Position numbers and translations under genes: made by a program
DNA from: a bacterium UBA2219
GTDB lineage: Bacteria; Desulfobacterota; Deferrimicrobia; Deferrimicrobiales; Deferrimicrobiaceae
Direction: 5' to 3'
Assembly: GCA_002327765.1 (NCBI GenBank)
Contig: DCUH01000016.1
Location: 44,737-59,625 of the forward strand
Length of the DNA: 14,889 nt
Notes under the pieces: generated by a model
Seen by the model: the letters and a program-made list of their open reading frames with translations, nothing else
Databases searched by the model: none
What the model was told of the DNA's origin: nothing
Shown: piece after piece, positions 1 through 6,270 of the stretch
Layout: the number at the start of each line of letters is the position of its first letter
Numbering within the stretch: the first letter of the stretch is position 1

Positions 1-234
1 TCGGCGGCGCGCTACGCCGGGAAGAACGCGGTCGGGGTCATCATGACCGGGATGGGCGACGACGGCGCCCGCGGGATGCTCGAGATGAAGGAGGCGGGGG
101 CCACGACCATCGCCCAGGACGAGGCGTCCTGCGTCGTCTTCGGGATGCCCCAGGAGGCGATCAAGCGCGGCGGCGTCGACAAGGTCCTGCCGCTCGACAG
201 GATCGCACCGGCCGTCCTCAAGCTCTGCGAATAG
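1..234 (+). CDS. cheB: CheB chemotaxis protein-glutamate methylesterase, C-terminal end (5' partial)
   Basis: The first base of the window is in frame, and 77 codons run to a TAG stop at 232-234. The protein is the end of the CheB methylesterase (amidase) domain, which removes methyl groups from (and deamidates) chemoreceptor glutamates in the cytoplasm during adaptation. The visible signature is MTGMGDDGARGM, in which the aspartate of the GMGxDG loop corresponds to the catalytic Asp of the Ser-His-Asp triad. It is followed by the family's AQDEASCVVFGMPQEAI block and a closing amphipathic helix. The receiver domain and the catalytic Ser and His lie outside the window, so domain completeness cannot be judged. 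It converges on thiD with no spacer, and no terminator hairpin is visible between the two stops. Family assignment is secure; whether the system drives flagella, pili or another output cannot be told. Confidence 0.93.
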   Translation, partial: SAARYAGKNAVGVIMTGMGDDGARGMLEMKEAGATTIAQDEASCVVFGMPQEAIKRGGVDKVLPLDRIAPAVLKLCE

Positions 235-1032
235 TCACCACTTGCTCTGGACGCCCGCCATGTGGTTGGCGGGCCCGTGCCCTTTCCCGATCTCCGGACC
301 GCTCCGGATCGCCTCCGTGATGTATTCCTTCGCGCGCCTCACGGCCTCCGGTACGGAGAGCCCCTTGGCGAGCCCGGCCGCGATGGCGGAGGCGAACGTA
401 CACCCCGTGCCCTGGGTGTTCCGCGACTTCATCCAGGGCGAGGTCAGGAGCACCAGGTCCGCGCCGTCGCAGAGCACGTCGACCGCCTTCCCCTCGATGT
501 CGAGGCTTCCCCCCTTGAGGACCACGTAGCCGCACCCGAAGCCGGCGAGCTCGCGCGCGGCCGCCTTCATGGAGTCGAGATCCCGGACCTTACGGTCCAG
601 GAGCGCCGCGGCCTCGAACAGGTTCGGGGTGATGACCGTGGCCAGCGGCAGCAGCTCGTCGCGGATCGCGTCGCGGGCGTCCTCGGACAGGAGGGGGTCG
701 CCGCTCTTCGCGACCATCACCGGGTCGACGACCAGGTTGGGGATGCGAAACTCCCGGGCCGCTTCAGCGACCGCCCGGACGATCGGGGCGTTCGACAGCA
801 TGCCGGTCTTGGCGGCGTCGGTCCCGATGTCGACCATGACGCTTTCGATCTGCTTCCGGACGAACTCCGGGGAGACGTCGAAGATCCCCTGCACGCCGAC
901 GGTGTTCTGGGCCGTAAGCGCCGTGATGGCGGACATGCCGTGGACGCCGAAGGCCATGAAGGTCTTGAGGTCGGCCTGGATGCCCGCCCCTCCCCCGCTG
1001 TCGGATCCCGCGATGGTAAGCGCCCTTTTCAT
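235..1032 (-). CDS. thiD: Hydroxymethylpyrimidine / HMP-phosphate kinase ThiD
   Basis: A 265-residue cytosolic kinase of the ribokinase-like family that phosphorylates HMP to HMP-P and then to HMP-PP, the pyrimidine donor for ThiE. Length is normal for single-domain ThiD. In order: the N-terminal TIAGSDSGGGAGIQADLKTF substrate/anion loop (6-25), ALTAQNT (38-44), KTGML (75-79), VVDPVMVAKSG (101-111), TPNLFEA (135-141) and the GTGCTFASAIAAG anion-hole segment (208-220) with the catalytic-region Cys211. The C-terminal GHGPANH is typical. The ATG at 1030-1032 is preceded by GGAGGG at suitable spacing. It is the last gene of the thi block, 30 bp after thiL, and abuts cheB's stop. There is no fused ThiE or TenA domain, unlike some bifunctional ThiD proteins; both are separate genes here. 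Confidence 0.96.
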   Translation of the reverse strand: MKRALTIAGSDSGGGAGIQADLKTFMAFGVHGMSAITALTAQNTVGVQGIFDVSPEFVRKQIESVMVDIGTDAAKTGMLSNAPIVRAVAEAAREFRIPNLVVDPVMVAKSGDPLLSEDARDAIRDELLPLATVITPNLFEAAALLDRKVRDLDSMKAAARELAGFGCGYVVLKGGSLDIEGKAVDVLCDGADLVLLTSPWMKSRNTQGTGCTFASAIAAGLAKGLSVPEAVRRAKEYITEAIRSGPEIGKGHGPANHMAGVQSKW

Positions 1033-1062
1033 CCCGATCGTCCCTCCTTCCCGAAAAACCCG

Positions 1063-2094
1063 TCACCCCTTCCGGAAATGGTCCCAGCCGGCCGGCTTCA
1101 GGGGGGTCTTCCTCCCGCGCGCGTCGACCAGGCAGTACCCCGCCCTCTTCCCGACGATCTTCCCGATCTCGGTCACCGGGATCCCCGTTTTCCCGGGAAG
1201 GGCCCGGATCTTCCGCTCCGGGACGTCGGGCGGGACGGTGAAGAGCAGCTCGTAGTCCTCCCCGTTGTGCAGGGCGAGGTCGAGGACGGAACGGCCCGAG
1301 ATCTCCGCGATCTCCCCGATGCGCTCCGGAAGCGGCAGGCATGCCGCGTGGATCTCGGCTCCCACCCCGCTCTTCTCGCAGATATGGTACAGGTCTCCCG
1401 CCACCCCGTCGCTTAAGTCGATCATGCCGGAGGCGATGCCCGCCCGGGCGACCCGCTGCCCCATCTCCACCCGCGGGACCGGCTGGACGTGGCGCCTCAC
1501 CAGCTCCGCGTACTTCCGGGGGACCTTTTTCCCGAACGCCTTGAGCGCCTCCATCCCCGCGCCCGACGCCCCCAGCATCCCCGTGACGAAGATCCGGTCC
1601 CCGGGGCGGGACTTGTGGCGGGTGAGCACTTGGGACGCGGCGATCTCCCCCACGAGCGTCACGTCGACGACCAGCTCCTCCTTCGTCCTCGCCAGATTCC
1701 CCCCGATGACGTAGGCGCCGTGCTCCGCCATCTCGTCGCGCATCCCCTCGAACAGACGGTCGAAGCTCTCCACGGGCAGCTCCGCCGGAAGCCCCAGCGA
1801 CACCAGCGCGTACGTGGGCTTCCCTCCCATGGAGGCGATGTCGCTCAAGTTCACCGCCATGGAGCGCCGCCCCACCCGGTACGGCGTGGTCCGGTCGAAC
1901 AGGAAATGGCGCCCTTCCACCTGGATGTCGCAGGTCAAAAGCAGCGCGCGCCGCCGGTCGATTTGCACCACCGCGGTGTCGTCCCCGATGTCGACCAGCA
2001 GGTCCCTGTTTCCCGAAACGGGGAGGATCCTGCGGATCCGGTCGATCAGGTTGAACTCCCCGGTCTGCCCGACCGTTCTGCGGATCTTCTTCAA
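1063..2094 (-). CDS. thiL: Thiamine-monophosphate kinase ThiL
   Basis: A 343-residue cytosolic enzyme that converts thiamine monophosphate plus ATP to thiamine diphosphate, the last step of cofactor synthesis. It belongs to the PurM/AIRS superfamily. Motifs in order: GDDTAVV (37-43), TCDIQVEGRHF (54-64), the metal/nucleotide segment AVNLSDIASMGGKPTYA (80-96), IGGNLART (130-137), TGMLGASGAGM (171-181), MIDLSDGVAGDLYHI (224-238) and NGEDYELLFT (277-286). The start chosen is TTG at 2094-2092: an AGGAGG lies 9 nt upstream and the TTGA overlaps the thiE stop by 4 bp, which implies translational coupling. The reading frame stays open far upstream, but that stretch is only a shadow of thiE. GGN replaces the more common GGD at 131-133; this variant occurs in the family and need not impair function. 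Confidence 0.94.
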   Translation of the reverse strand: MKKIRRTVGQTGEFNLIDRIRRILPVSGNRDLLVDIGDDTAVVQIDRRRALLLTCDIQVEGRHFLFDRTTPYRVGRRSMAVNLSDIASMGGKPTYALVSLGLPAELPVESFDRLFEGMRDEMAEHGAYVIGGNLARTKEELVVDVTLVGEIAASQVLTRHKSRPGDRIFVTGMLGASGAGMEALKAFGKKVPRKYAELVRRHVQPVPRVEMGQRVARAGIASGMIDLSDGVAGDLYHICEKSGVGAEIHAACLPLPERIGEIAEISGRSVLDLALHNGEDYELLFTVPPDVPERKIRALPGKTGIPVTEIGKIVGKRAGYCLVDARGRKTPLKPAGWDHFRKG

Positions 2095-2750
2095 CTCCGG
2101 CGCCCTCCTGTGGTTTTCAGCAGCTCCTTCATCCCGCGGGCCGCCTGCTCGATGTCGTCCGCCCCGACGATGTCGGAGATCACCGCGACGGCGTCCGCCC
2201 CCGCCTCCAGCACGCTGCGGGCGTTCCCCGACTTGATCCCGCCGATCGCCACGATGGGAAGGCGGCACACCGCGCGGATCGGGGCGATCATCCCGGGCCC
2301 CTTGGGCGATCCCGCGTCCGCCTTGGTCCCGCGCGCCTCGAAGATCGGGCCGACGCCGATGTAGTCCGCGCCGTCCTTCTCCGCCCGGAGCGCCTCCTCG
2401 GGGAGCTCCGTCGAGACCCCCAGGATCATCCCGGGCGGGAGGAGGCGGCGCGATACGGAGGCGGGCATGTCGTCCTGCCCCACGTGGAGGCCGTCGGCGC
2501 CGACGGCCAGCGCGATGTCGAGCCGGTCGTTGATGATCAGGGGGATCCCCGCGTCGCGGGTGAGCTTCCGCATCGCGAGGGCGATCCGGTACAGCTCCCC
2601 GCTGGGGGAGCTCTTGTCCCGGTACTGGATGACGTCGGCCCCGCCCCGGATCGCCTTCTCTGCGACCTCCAGGTGGGACCGCCCCCGGCTGACCTTCTCG
2701 TCGGTGACGACGTAGAGCCGCCACGCCTCCGGGCGGATGTCCGCGCTCAT
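2091..2750 (-). CDS. thiE: Thiamine-phosphate synthase ThiE
   Basis: A 219-residue TIM-barrel enzyme that joins HMP-PP and thiazole phosphate to give thiamine monophosphate, releasing pyrophosphate. Motifs: YVVTDE (13-18), QYRDK (42-46) for pyrophosphate binding, NDR (74-76), DGLHVGQDD (86-94), GVS (111-113), YIGVGPIF (130-137) followed by TK (142-143), AIGGI (168-172) and ISDI near the end. The ATG at 2750-2748 was chosen because GGAGG lies 7 nt upstream and the ATGA overlaps the tenA stop. An in-frame GTG two codons earlier (2756) is only 1 nt from that GGAGG and is less likely. It ends on the TTGA overlap with thiL. Length and motifs are complete, so the enzyme is predicted active. Confidence 0.96.
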   Translation of the reverse strand: MSADIRPEAWRLYVVTDEKVSRGRSHLEVAEKAIRGGADVIQYRDKSSPSGELYRIALAMRKLTRDAGIPLIINDRLDIALAVGADGLHVGQDDMPASVSRRLLPPGMILGVSTELPEEALRAEKDGADYIGVGPIFEARGTKADAGSPKGPGMIAPIRAVCRLPIVAIGGIKSGNARSVLEAGADAVAVISDIVGADDIEQAARGMKELLKTTGGRRS

Positions 2751-3433
2751 GGCCACTCCTCCATCTTCCAGCTCATGTCGAAGAACAGGTGTTCGTAGCG
2801 CGCGCTGGTCTCATAGAGACGGTGCCACCGCTCCTTCCATCGCGCGGGAGCGCCGTCGGCGTGCGCGTTCATCCGGTCGATCAGCCAGTCGGCGAACTTC
2901 TCGAACTCCTCCGAGGAATACTGGACGACCCAGTCCTTCAGGAACGGGTCGCCGGGGAGCCCCCGTTTTTTGAGCTCCTTCGCGATCTCCACGTAGCCGC
3001 AGGTGCACGGCACCAGCACCGCGAGGATGTCGGCCAGGTCGCCTTCGAGGCAGGTGCGCACCAGGTAGTCGGTGTAGGCCGAGGTGATCATCGCCTTCCG
3101 GGTCGCCTCCAGCGCCTCCCCCGGGATGCCATAGGCGGCGCACGTCTTCCGGTGGAGCTCCATCTCCGTGTTCAGCGTGACGTTCAGCAGCTCGGCGAAG
3201 GTCCCCATGTCCGAAAGGAGGGAGGCCTTCGCGGCGGCCAGCCCGAACACCCGGCTGAAATCGATCAGGTAGACGTAGTCCTGCTTCAGGTAGAACTCGA
3301 AGCGCTCCCGGGAAAGGGTGCCGTCGCCGATCCCCCGCACGAAGGGATGGTCGAGGACCGCCTTCCACACGGGATCGGTTTCCCGACGCATCTCCCCGTA
3401 GAACCCGGGCTCCGCAAGAGGATTCTCCTTCAT
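2747..3433 (-). CDS. tenA: TenA-family aminopyrimidine aminohydrolase (thiaminase II)
   Basis: A 228-residue all-helical protein of the TenA/THI-4 family. Bacterial members hydrolyse 5-aminomethyl-HMP, a breakdown product of thiamine, to HMP for reuse. Every residue used by the Bacillus subtilis enzyme has a positional counterpart: D52, Y55 (QDYVYL), Y120, catalytic C143 (PCTCGYVEI), Y147, Y172 and E214 (TSARYEHLFFDM). The offset from the B. subtilis numbering is a constant 8-9 residues, which argues for a working enzyme of the Cys-active-site (TenA_C) class. The ATG at 3433-3431 has GGAGGGAGG 5 nt upstream. The frame is open further upstream only because it shadows the neighbouring gene. It lies 20 bp after the AIRS-like gene and overlaps thiE by 4 bp. 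With ThiD next in the pathway, the operon favours salvage. Confidence 0.95.
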   Translation of the reverse strand: MKENPLAEPGFYGEMRRETDPVWKAVLDHPFVRGIGDGTLSRERFEFYLKQDYVYLIDFSRVFGLAAAKASLLSDMGTFAELLNVTLNTEMELHRKTCAAYGIPGEALEATRKAMITSAYTDYLVRTCLEGDLADILAVLVPCTCGYVEIAKELKKRGLPGDPFLKDWVVQYSSEEFEKFADWLIDRMNAHADGAPARWKERWHRLYETSARYEHLFFDMSWKMEEWP

Positions 3434-3453
3434 CCGGACCTCCCTCCGCCCCG

Positions 3454-4515
3454 CTACCGGCCCTGGGACGCCGCCTTCCCGAAGGCGGACCAGAACGGAT
3501 CGACCTTCGGGTGGATCAGCTCGCGGGACACACCGTTCTCGAAGTACCTCATCCCTTCCTTCGCGTCGACGACCTCGCCCACCATGCTCGCCGGGATCCC
3601 CTTGTCGCCCAGCCGCCGGACCGCTTCTTTCGCCTTGTGCGGCCGGCAGGTGAATATCAGGCTCCCTTCGCTGATCGACGAGTACGGGTCGATGCCGAAC
3701 AGGTCGCAGACCTTCCGGACGGCGTCCTGCACGATGATCTTGTCCTTGTCGATCGCCATGCCCACCTTCGACGCCAGGGCGATCTCGAACAGCCCGCCCC
3801 AGACGCCGCACTCGGTCGCGTCGTGCATCGTGGTGATCCCTTCCTCCCGCACCCCGACCTCGACCGCCGTCATGGCGTCCTCGACCACCGACATCTGCCA
3901 GAAGATCTCCTCCGCCTCCTTCGCCACCTTTTCCCCGTACCGCTGCGCGACCTTCTGCGGGAACGTGACTGCGAACAGCCCCGACGCCTCGATGGCCGCC
4001 CCCTTCGTGATGACGACGACGTCGCCCGGCCGCGCCATCGTGGGCGTCAGGTACCTGTCCTTGTCCCCCACGCAGATCACGGTCGCCCCCCCGATCATCG
4101 GGTAATCGCATCCCTCGTAGCGGCCGGTGTGCCCGGTGATGATGGACATGCCGATCTTCTCGCATTCCCGGTGCATCACCGACCACATCGCCTCGAAACC
4201 CTCCCGGTCCATGGACAGCGGGAGGTTCAAATCGATCGTGATGTACGTCGGGCGGATGCCGGACGTGGAGGCGTCGGAGGCGAGGATGTGAATCGCGAAC
4301 CAGCCGGACCGCTCCCACCCGTAGGGCGGGACGACGAAGACGGGGTCGGTGGTGACCACCATCACCTTCCCGTTCCCCAGGTCGGCGACTCCCACGTCGA
4401 CGCCGTGCTGCGGCCCCACGAGGACCTCCGGACGCTTCCGGCCGAGCTGGGGAAGGATGATCTCGTCGAAGATCTCGGAGGAGATCTTGCCGATGTGCGG
4501 CATCTGCGTTTTCAC
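3454..4515 (-). CDS. AIR synthase-superfamily protein, HypE-like but without the HypE cysteine tail; linked to thiamine genes
   Basis: A 353-residue protein of the PurM/HypE/SelD/ThiL ATP-binding superfamily, with N-terminal AIRS-like domain about 30-150 and C-terminal AIRS_C-like domain about 160-320. Recognisable blocks are VVTTDPVFVVPPYGWERSGW (53-72), ILASDASTSGIRPTYI (78-93), ITGHTGRYEG (126-135), IGGATVI (141-147), PGDVVVITKGAAIEASGL (163-180) and MHDATECGVWGGLFEIA (230-246). The arrangement is closest to HypE, but the C-terminus reads FGKAASQGR and has no terminal Cys carrying the HypE carbamoyl/cyanide chemistry, so a hydrogenase-maturation role is unlikely. Start: GTG at 4515-4513 with GGAGG 5 nt upstream; the downstream ATG (4503) lacks its own site. 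As first gene of the thi block it may act on a thiamine or aminoimidazole intermediate; that is inference from position only. Confidence 0.85.
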   Translation of the reverse strand: MKTQMPHIGKISSEIFDEIILPQLGRKRPEVLVGPQHGVDVGVADLGNGKVMVVTTDPVFVVPPYGWERSGWFAIHILASDASTSGIRPTYITIDLNLPLSMDREGFEAMWSVMHRECEKIGMSIITGHTGRYEGCDYPMIGGATVICVGDKDRYLTPTMARPGDVVVITKGAAIEASGLFAVTFPQKVAQRYGEKVAKEAEEIFWQMSVVEDAMTAVEVGVREEGITTMHDATECGVWGGLFEIALASKVGMAIDKDKIIVQDAVRKVCDLFGIDPYSSISEGSLIFTCRPHKAKEAVRRLGDKGIPASMVGEVVDAKEGMRYFENGVSRELIHPKVDPFWSAFGKAASQGR

Positions 4516-4541
4516 GGCTTCCTCCGGGGATGGGGATGTCG

Positions 4542-4559
4542 GGCGCCGGGACCGGCGCC
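4542..4559. repeat. GC-rich perfect inverted repeat upstream of the thiamine block
   Basis: GGCGCCGG (4542-4549), a 2-nt centre, then CCGGCGCC (4552-4559). A third GGCGCCGG lies at 4585-4592. The hairpin sits 26 nt ahead of the GTG start of the AIRS-like gene on the minus strand. It has no T-run on either side, so it is not a normal intrinsic terminator. It could be a 5'-UTR stem or a regulator site; GC-rich DNA makes chance palindromes likely. Confidence 0.4.
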
Positions 4560-4570
4560 GGCCGGTCAAC

Positions 4571-4576
4571 AGTATA
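4571..4576 (-). promoter_or_regulatory. Candidate -10 element for the thiamine block
   Basis: The minus strand reads TATACT here (5 of 6 to TATAAT), the only AT-rich hexamer in the 99-bp gap between the zinc peptidase and the AIRS-like gene. No credible -35 box lies at normal spacing upstream (the DNA there is a run of C and G). A start about 7 nt downstream would put the 4542-4559 stem in the 5' leader. No TPP-riboswitch core sequence is present in this gap. Confidence 0.3.
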
Positions 4577-4614
4577 CCCGCGCAGGCGCCGGAGGGGGGA
4601 TATTCCTCCCGGGC

Positions 4615-5475
4615 CTACAGGCTCCCGGCCGAAAAGGTGTTGCAGCGGTTCACATCGCCCGACTCGATCCCGACCCGGAACCACTTCACGCGCTGCGCGG
4701 AGCTGCCGTGGGTGAAGGAATCCGGGACGACGTACCCGCCTCCCCGCCGCATCATCCGGTCGTCCCCGACGGCGGAGGCGGCGTTCATCCCTTCCTCCAC
4801 GTCGCCTTCCTCCAGGATCCCGCGCGCCTTATCCGCCCCGTGCGCCCAGACGCCGGCGAAGCAGTCCGCCTGCAGCTCCATGCGGACGGAGATCCGGTTC
4901 GACTCCGCCTCGCCGGCCCGGGCGCGGGCCGCCTGGGCCTTTTCCATGATCCCCAGCAGGTTCTGGACGTGATGCCCCACTTCATGGGCAATCACGTAGG
5001 CCTGCGCGAAATCCCCCCCTGCCTGGAGACGGCGCTCCATCTCCTTGAAGAATCCGAGGTCGATGTACAACTTCTGGTCCGCGGGGCAATAGAAGGGGCC
5101 GACGGCAGCCTGCGCGAACCCGCACGCAGACTGCACGGCGTCCGTGAACAGGACCAGTTTCGGCGGCCGGTAGGTCTGACCGCCGCGGCGGAACAGGTCG
5201 CCCCAGACGTCTTCCGTGCTGGCGAGCACCGCGGAGGCGAAATCCGCCATCCGGTTCTCCTCGGCCGACCGGGCGCCGGTCGAGGCCTCCTCGGTGACCT
5301 GCTCCTCCGCGGGTCCGCTCGACATGAAGATCCGGGGATCGATCCCAAGGTACAACGCGGCGATCACCAGGAGGATCGTCCCGATTCCCCCGCCCACGCC
5401 GACGGCCTTCCTCGATACCCGGATCCCCCGCCGGTCCTCCACGTTGTCGCTGCGACGCTCGCCTCCGATGCGCAT
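4615..5475 (-). CDS. ypfJ: YpfJ-type neutral zinc metallopeptidase, membrane-anchored
   Basis: A 286-residue protein of the putative neutral zinc metallopeptidase family (Zn_peptidase, YpfJ). A charged N-terminus (1-25) is followed by one membrane segment at about 26-45, then the catalytic domain, probably periplasmic. The zinc site is HEVGHH (164-169), with the third ligand most likely E200 in MELQADCFAGVW (199-210), the usual ELQADC pattern. Other family blocks include LYIDLGFF (137-144) and the C-terminal FTHGSSAQRVKWFRVGIESG (254-273). The ATG at 5475-5473 has AGGAGGG about 5 nt upstream. The natural substrate of this family is not known. It is transcribed toward the thiamine block with a 99-bp gap, so it is probably a separate unit. 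The gene symbol reflects family membership, not proven orthology. Confidence 0.9.
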   Translation of the reverse strand: MRIGGERRSDNVEDRRGIRVSRKAVGVGGGIGTILLVIAALYLGIDPRIFMSSGPAEEQVTEEASTGARSAEENRMADFASAVLASTEDVWGDLFRRGGQTYRPPKLVLFTDAVQSACGFAQAAVGPFYCPADQKLYIDLGFFKEMERRLQAGGDFAQAYVIAHEVGHHVQNLLGIMEKAQAARARAGEAESNRISVRMELQADCFAGVWAHGADKARGILEEGDVEEGMNAASAVGDDRMMRRGGGYVVPDSFTHGSSAQRVKWFRVGIESGDVNRCNTFSAGSL

Positions 5476-5538
5476 GGCACCCTCCTTATCTTGAGGTCAT
5501 GACCGGATTGCGACGTTGTCGGCGCCGTATTTCTCGAG

Positions 5539-5567
5539 GTTACCAGAAAGAGGATGTTTCCGGTCAA
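5539..5567 (-). promoter_or_regulatory. Weak sigma-70-like promoter for the zinc peptidase gene
   Basis: On the minus strand TTGACC (5567-5562, 5 of 6 to the -35 consensus) is followed after 17 nt by GGTAAC (5544-5539, 3 of 6 to TATAAT). The start would fall some 55-60 nt before the ATG at 5475. Spacing is right but the -10 is poor, so this is only a candidate. Confidence 0.28.
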
Positions 5568-5619
5568 TTAAGGGAACCGCCCCGTAATCCCGACCCCTGC
5601 GACCCACAGGAAGCTCTAC

Positions 5620-5669
5620 TGACAAAAAAGGGCACCTATCAGGGTTAAAGACTGACAATTTTGGGCCCC
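5620..5669 (+). repeat. Two 17-bp direct repeats resembling an insertion-sequence end
   Basis: TGACAAAAAAGGGCACC (5620-5636) and TGACAATTTTGGGCCCC (5653-5669) share 12 of 17 positions, start to start 33 bp. Both open with TGACAA and close with GGGC-CC. Multiple short subterminal repeats beginning with TG are a feature of IS21-family ends, where they bind transposase. No inverted partner and no transposase gene are found in the window, so at most this is a relic end. DNA turns sharply AT-rich immediately to its right. Confidence 0.4.
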
Positions 5670-5736
5670 CATGGCCTCCCGCGCCCGATATATCACATAA
5701 GAATTCAATTCGATTAAATATTTTTATTTTATCTCC

Positions 5737-5752
5737 TGGCACGATTCTTTCA
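5737..5752 (+). promoter_or_regulatory. Sigma-54 (RpoN)-like -24/-12 promoter upstream of the pilus operon
   Basis: The site reads TGGCACG (5737-5743), 4 nt, then TTTCA (5748-5752). The -24 half is perfect against the TGGCACG-N4-TTGCA consensus and the GG-to-(G)C spacing of 10 nt is exact. The -12 half has TTTC in place of TTGC, which weakens the call. Type IV pilin promoters in many Proteobacteria use RpoN with the activator PilR. Transcription would start near 5764, giving a leader of about 200 nt. Confidence 0.45.
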
Positions 5753-5883
5753 TGATATGGAACAAAGCCAAACCGAAAACAAGGAAGGGTTATGAAATAC
5801 CATCGACAGCCGGAGAATAAAACTAAACTATCAGGATGGATTTCCCAAAATAGAATAATAAGACAACCTGTTACAGAATGAAA

Positions 5884-5913
5884 TTCACTTAAATAATTCA
5901 AATACTCTATAAC
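5884..5913 (+). promoter_or_regulatory. Sigma-70-like promoter of the pilY1 operon
   Basis: TTCACT (5884-5889, 4 of 6 to the -35 consensus), an 18-nt AT-rich spacer, then TATAAC (5908-5913, 5 of 6 to TATAAT). The start would be near 5920, leaving a leader of about 43 nt before the ATG at 5963, which has its own AGGAG. This may act in place of, or alongside, the sigma-54-like site 140 bp upstream. AT-rich DNA raises the chance of a false match. Confidence 0.42.
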
Positions 5914-5962
5914 GCTTACAACATTCACGTTCATCAACAGAAGCGACCAAAAGGAGCGGCGC

Positions 5963-6259
5963 ATGGCCTGGAAACGAACGACGGGATTCCTCGTTGCCGC
6001 ATGGCTCGTCTTCGGTATCGCCGCCCCCGTTTCCGGAACCGCCGGCGACCACCGGCTGATCCGGGGGATCGTCGACTACACGGATGAAGACCGGATCACG
6101 ATCGGAAAGCACGGGTACGACATCGCCGGGGCGCCGACCCTCAATGCGGACGGCACGGCGCACGAGCGGGGGAGCGCCCTCCGCGGGAAGCTGGTGGAAA
6201 TCCGGTATTTCAAGGGGAAGATCGTTTCGGTGACGGTTTTCCGCCCGATGCCCTACTGA
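5963..6259 (+). CDS. Small exported protein leading the pilY1 operon, function unknown
   Basis: A 98-residue protein. The first 27 or so residues form a Sec signal peptide: basic MAWKR, a hydrophobic stretch to about 20, then APVSGTA before GD. The mature part is about 71 residues with alternating short hydrophobic segments: RGIVDY, RITIG, GYDIAG, GKLVEIRYF and KIVSVTVF. This suggests a small beta-barrel such as an OB- or SH3-like fold; that is inference from pattern, and no catalytic motif or Cys is visible. AGGAG lies 6 nt before the ATG. It ends 11 bp before pilY1 and is the first gene after the promoter candidates, so it should be co-expressed with the pilus-tip proteins. It could be a periplasmic helper, or a component placed at the secretin or lipoprotein. 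I do not recognise the family. Confidence 0.85.
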   Translation: MAWKRTTGFLVAAWLVFGIAAPVSGTAGDHRLIRGIVDYTDEDRITIGKHGYDIAGAPTLNADGTAHERGSALRGKLVEIRYFKGKIVSVTVFRPMPY

Positions 6260-6270
6260 CCGGAGGTGCC

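Noticed and set aside
3454..4515. Calling the AIRS-like gene hypE
   Set aside because: The HypE C-terminal cysteine tail is missing and no hyp genes are nearby.
4516..4614. TPP riboswitch ahead of the thiamine genes
   Set aside because: Neither of the conserved THI-box segments can be found on the minus strand; only a GC-rich hairpin is seen.
3511..5502. 663-codon plus-strand frame across the AIRS-like and zinc peptidase genes
   Set aside because: It spans two real minus-strand genes and their gap, and its composition (Arg, Asp, Pro, His) is typical of a GC-rich shadow.
5764..5962. c-di-GMP (GEMM) riboswitch in the pilY1 leader
   Set aside because: GEMM elements often precede pilus genes in deltaproteobacteria, but the conserved aptamer core sequences are absent and no stable paired stems are visible.
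5497..5964. 155-codon open frame on the minus strand between the zinc peptidase and the pilus operon
   Set aside because: Its start overlaps the ATG of the small exported protein, it has no ribosome-binding site, and it mixes an AT-rich hydrophobic half with a GC-rich half of different composition. I recognise no domain. Its openness is mentioned under the AT-rich island finding.
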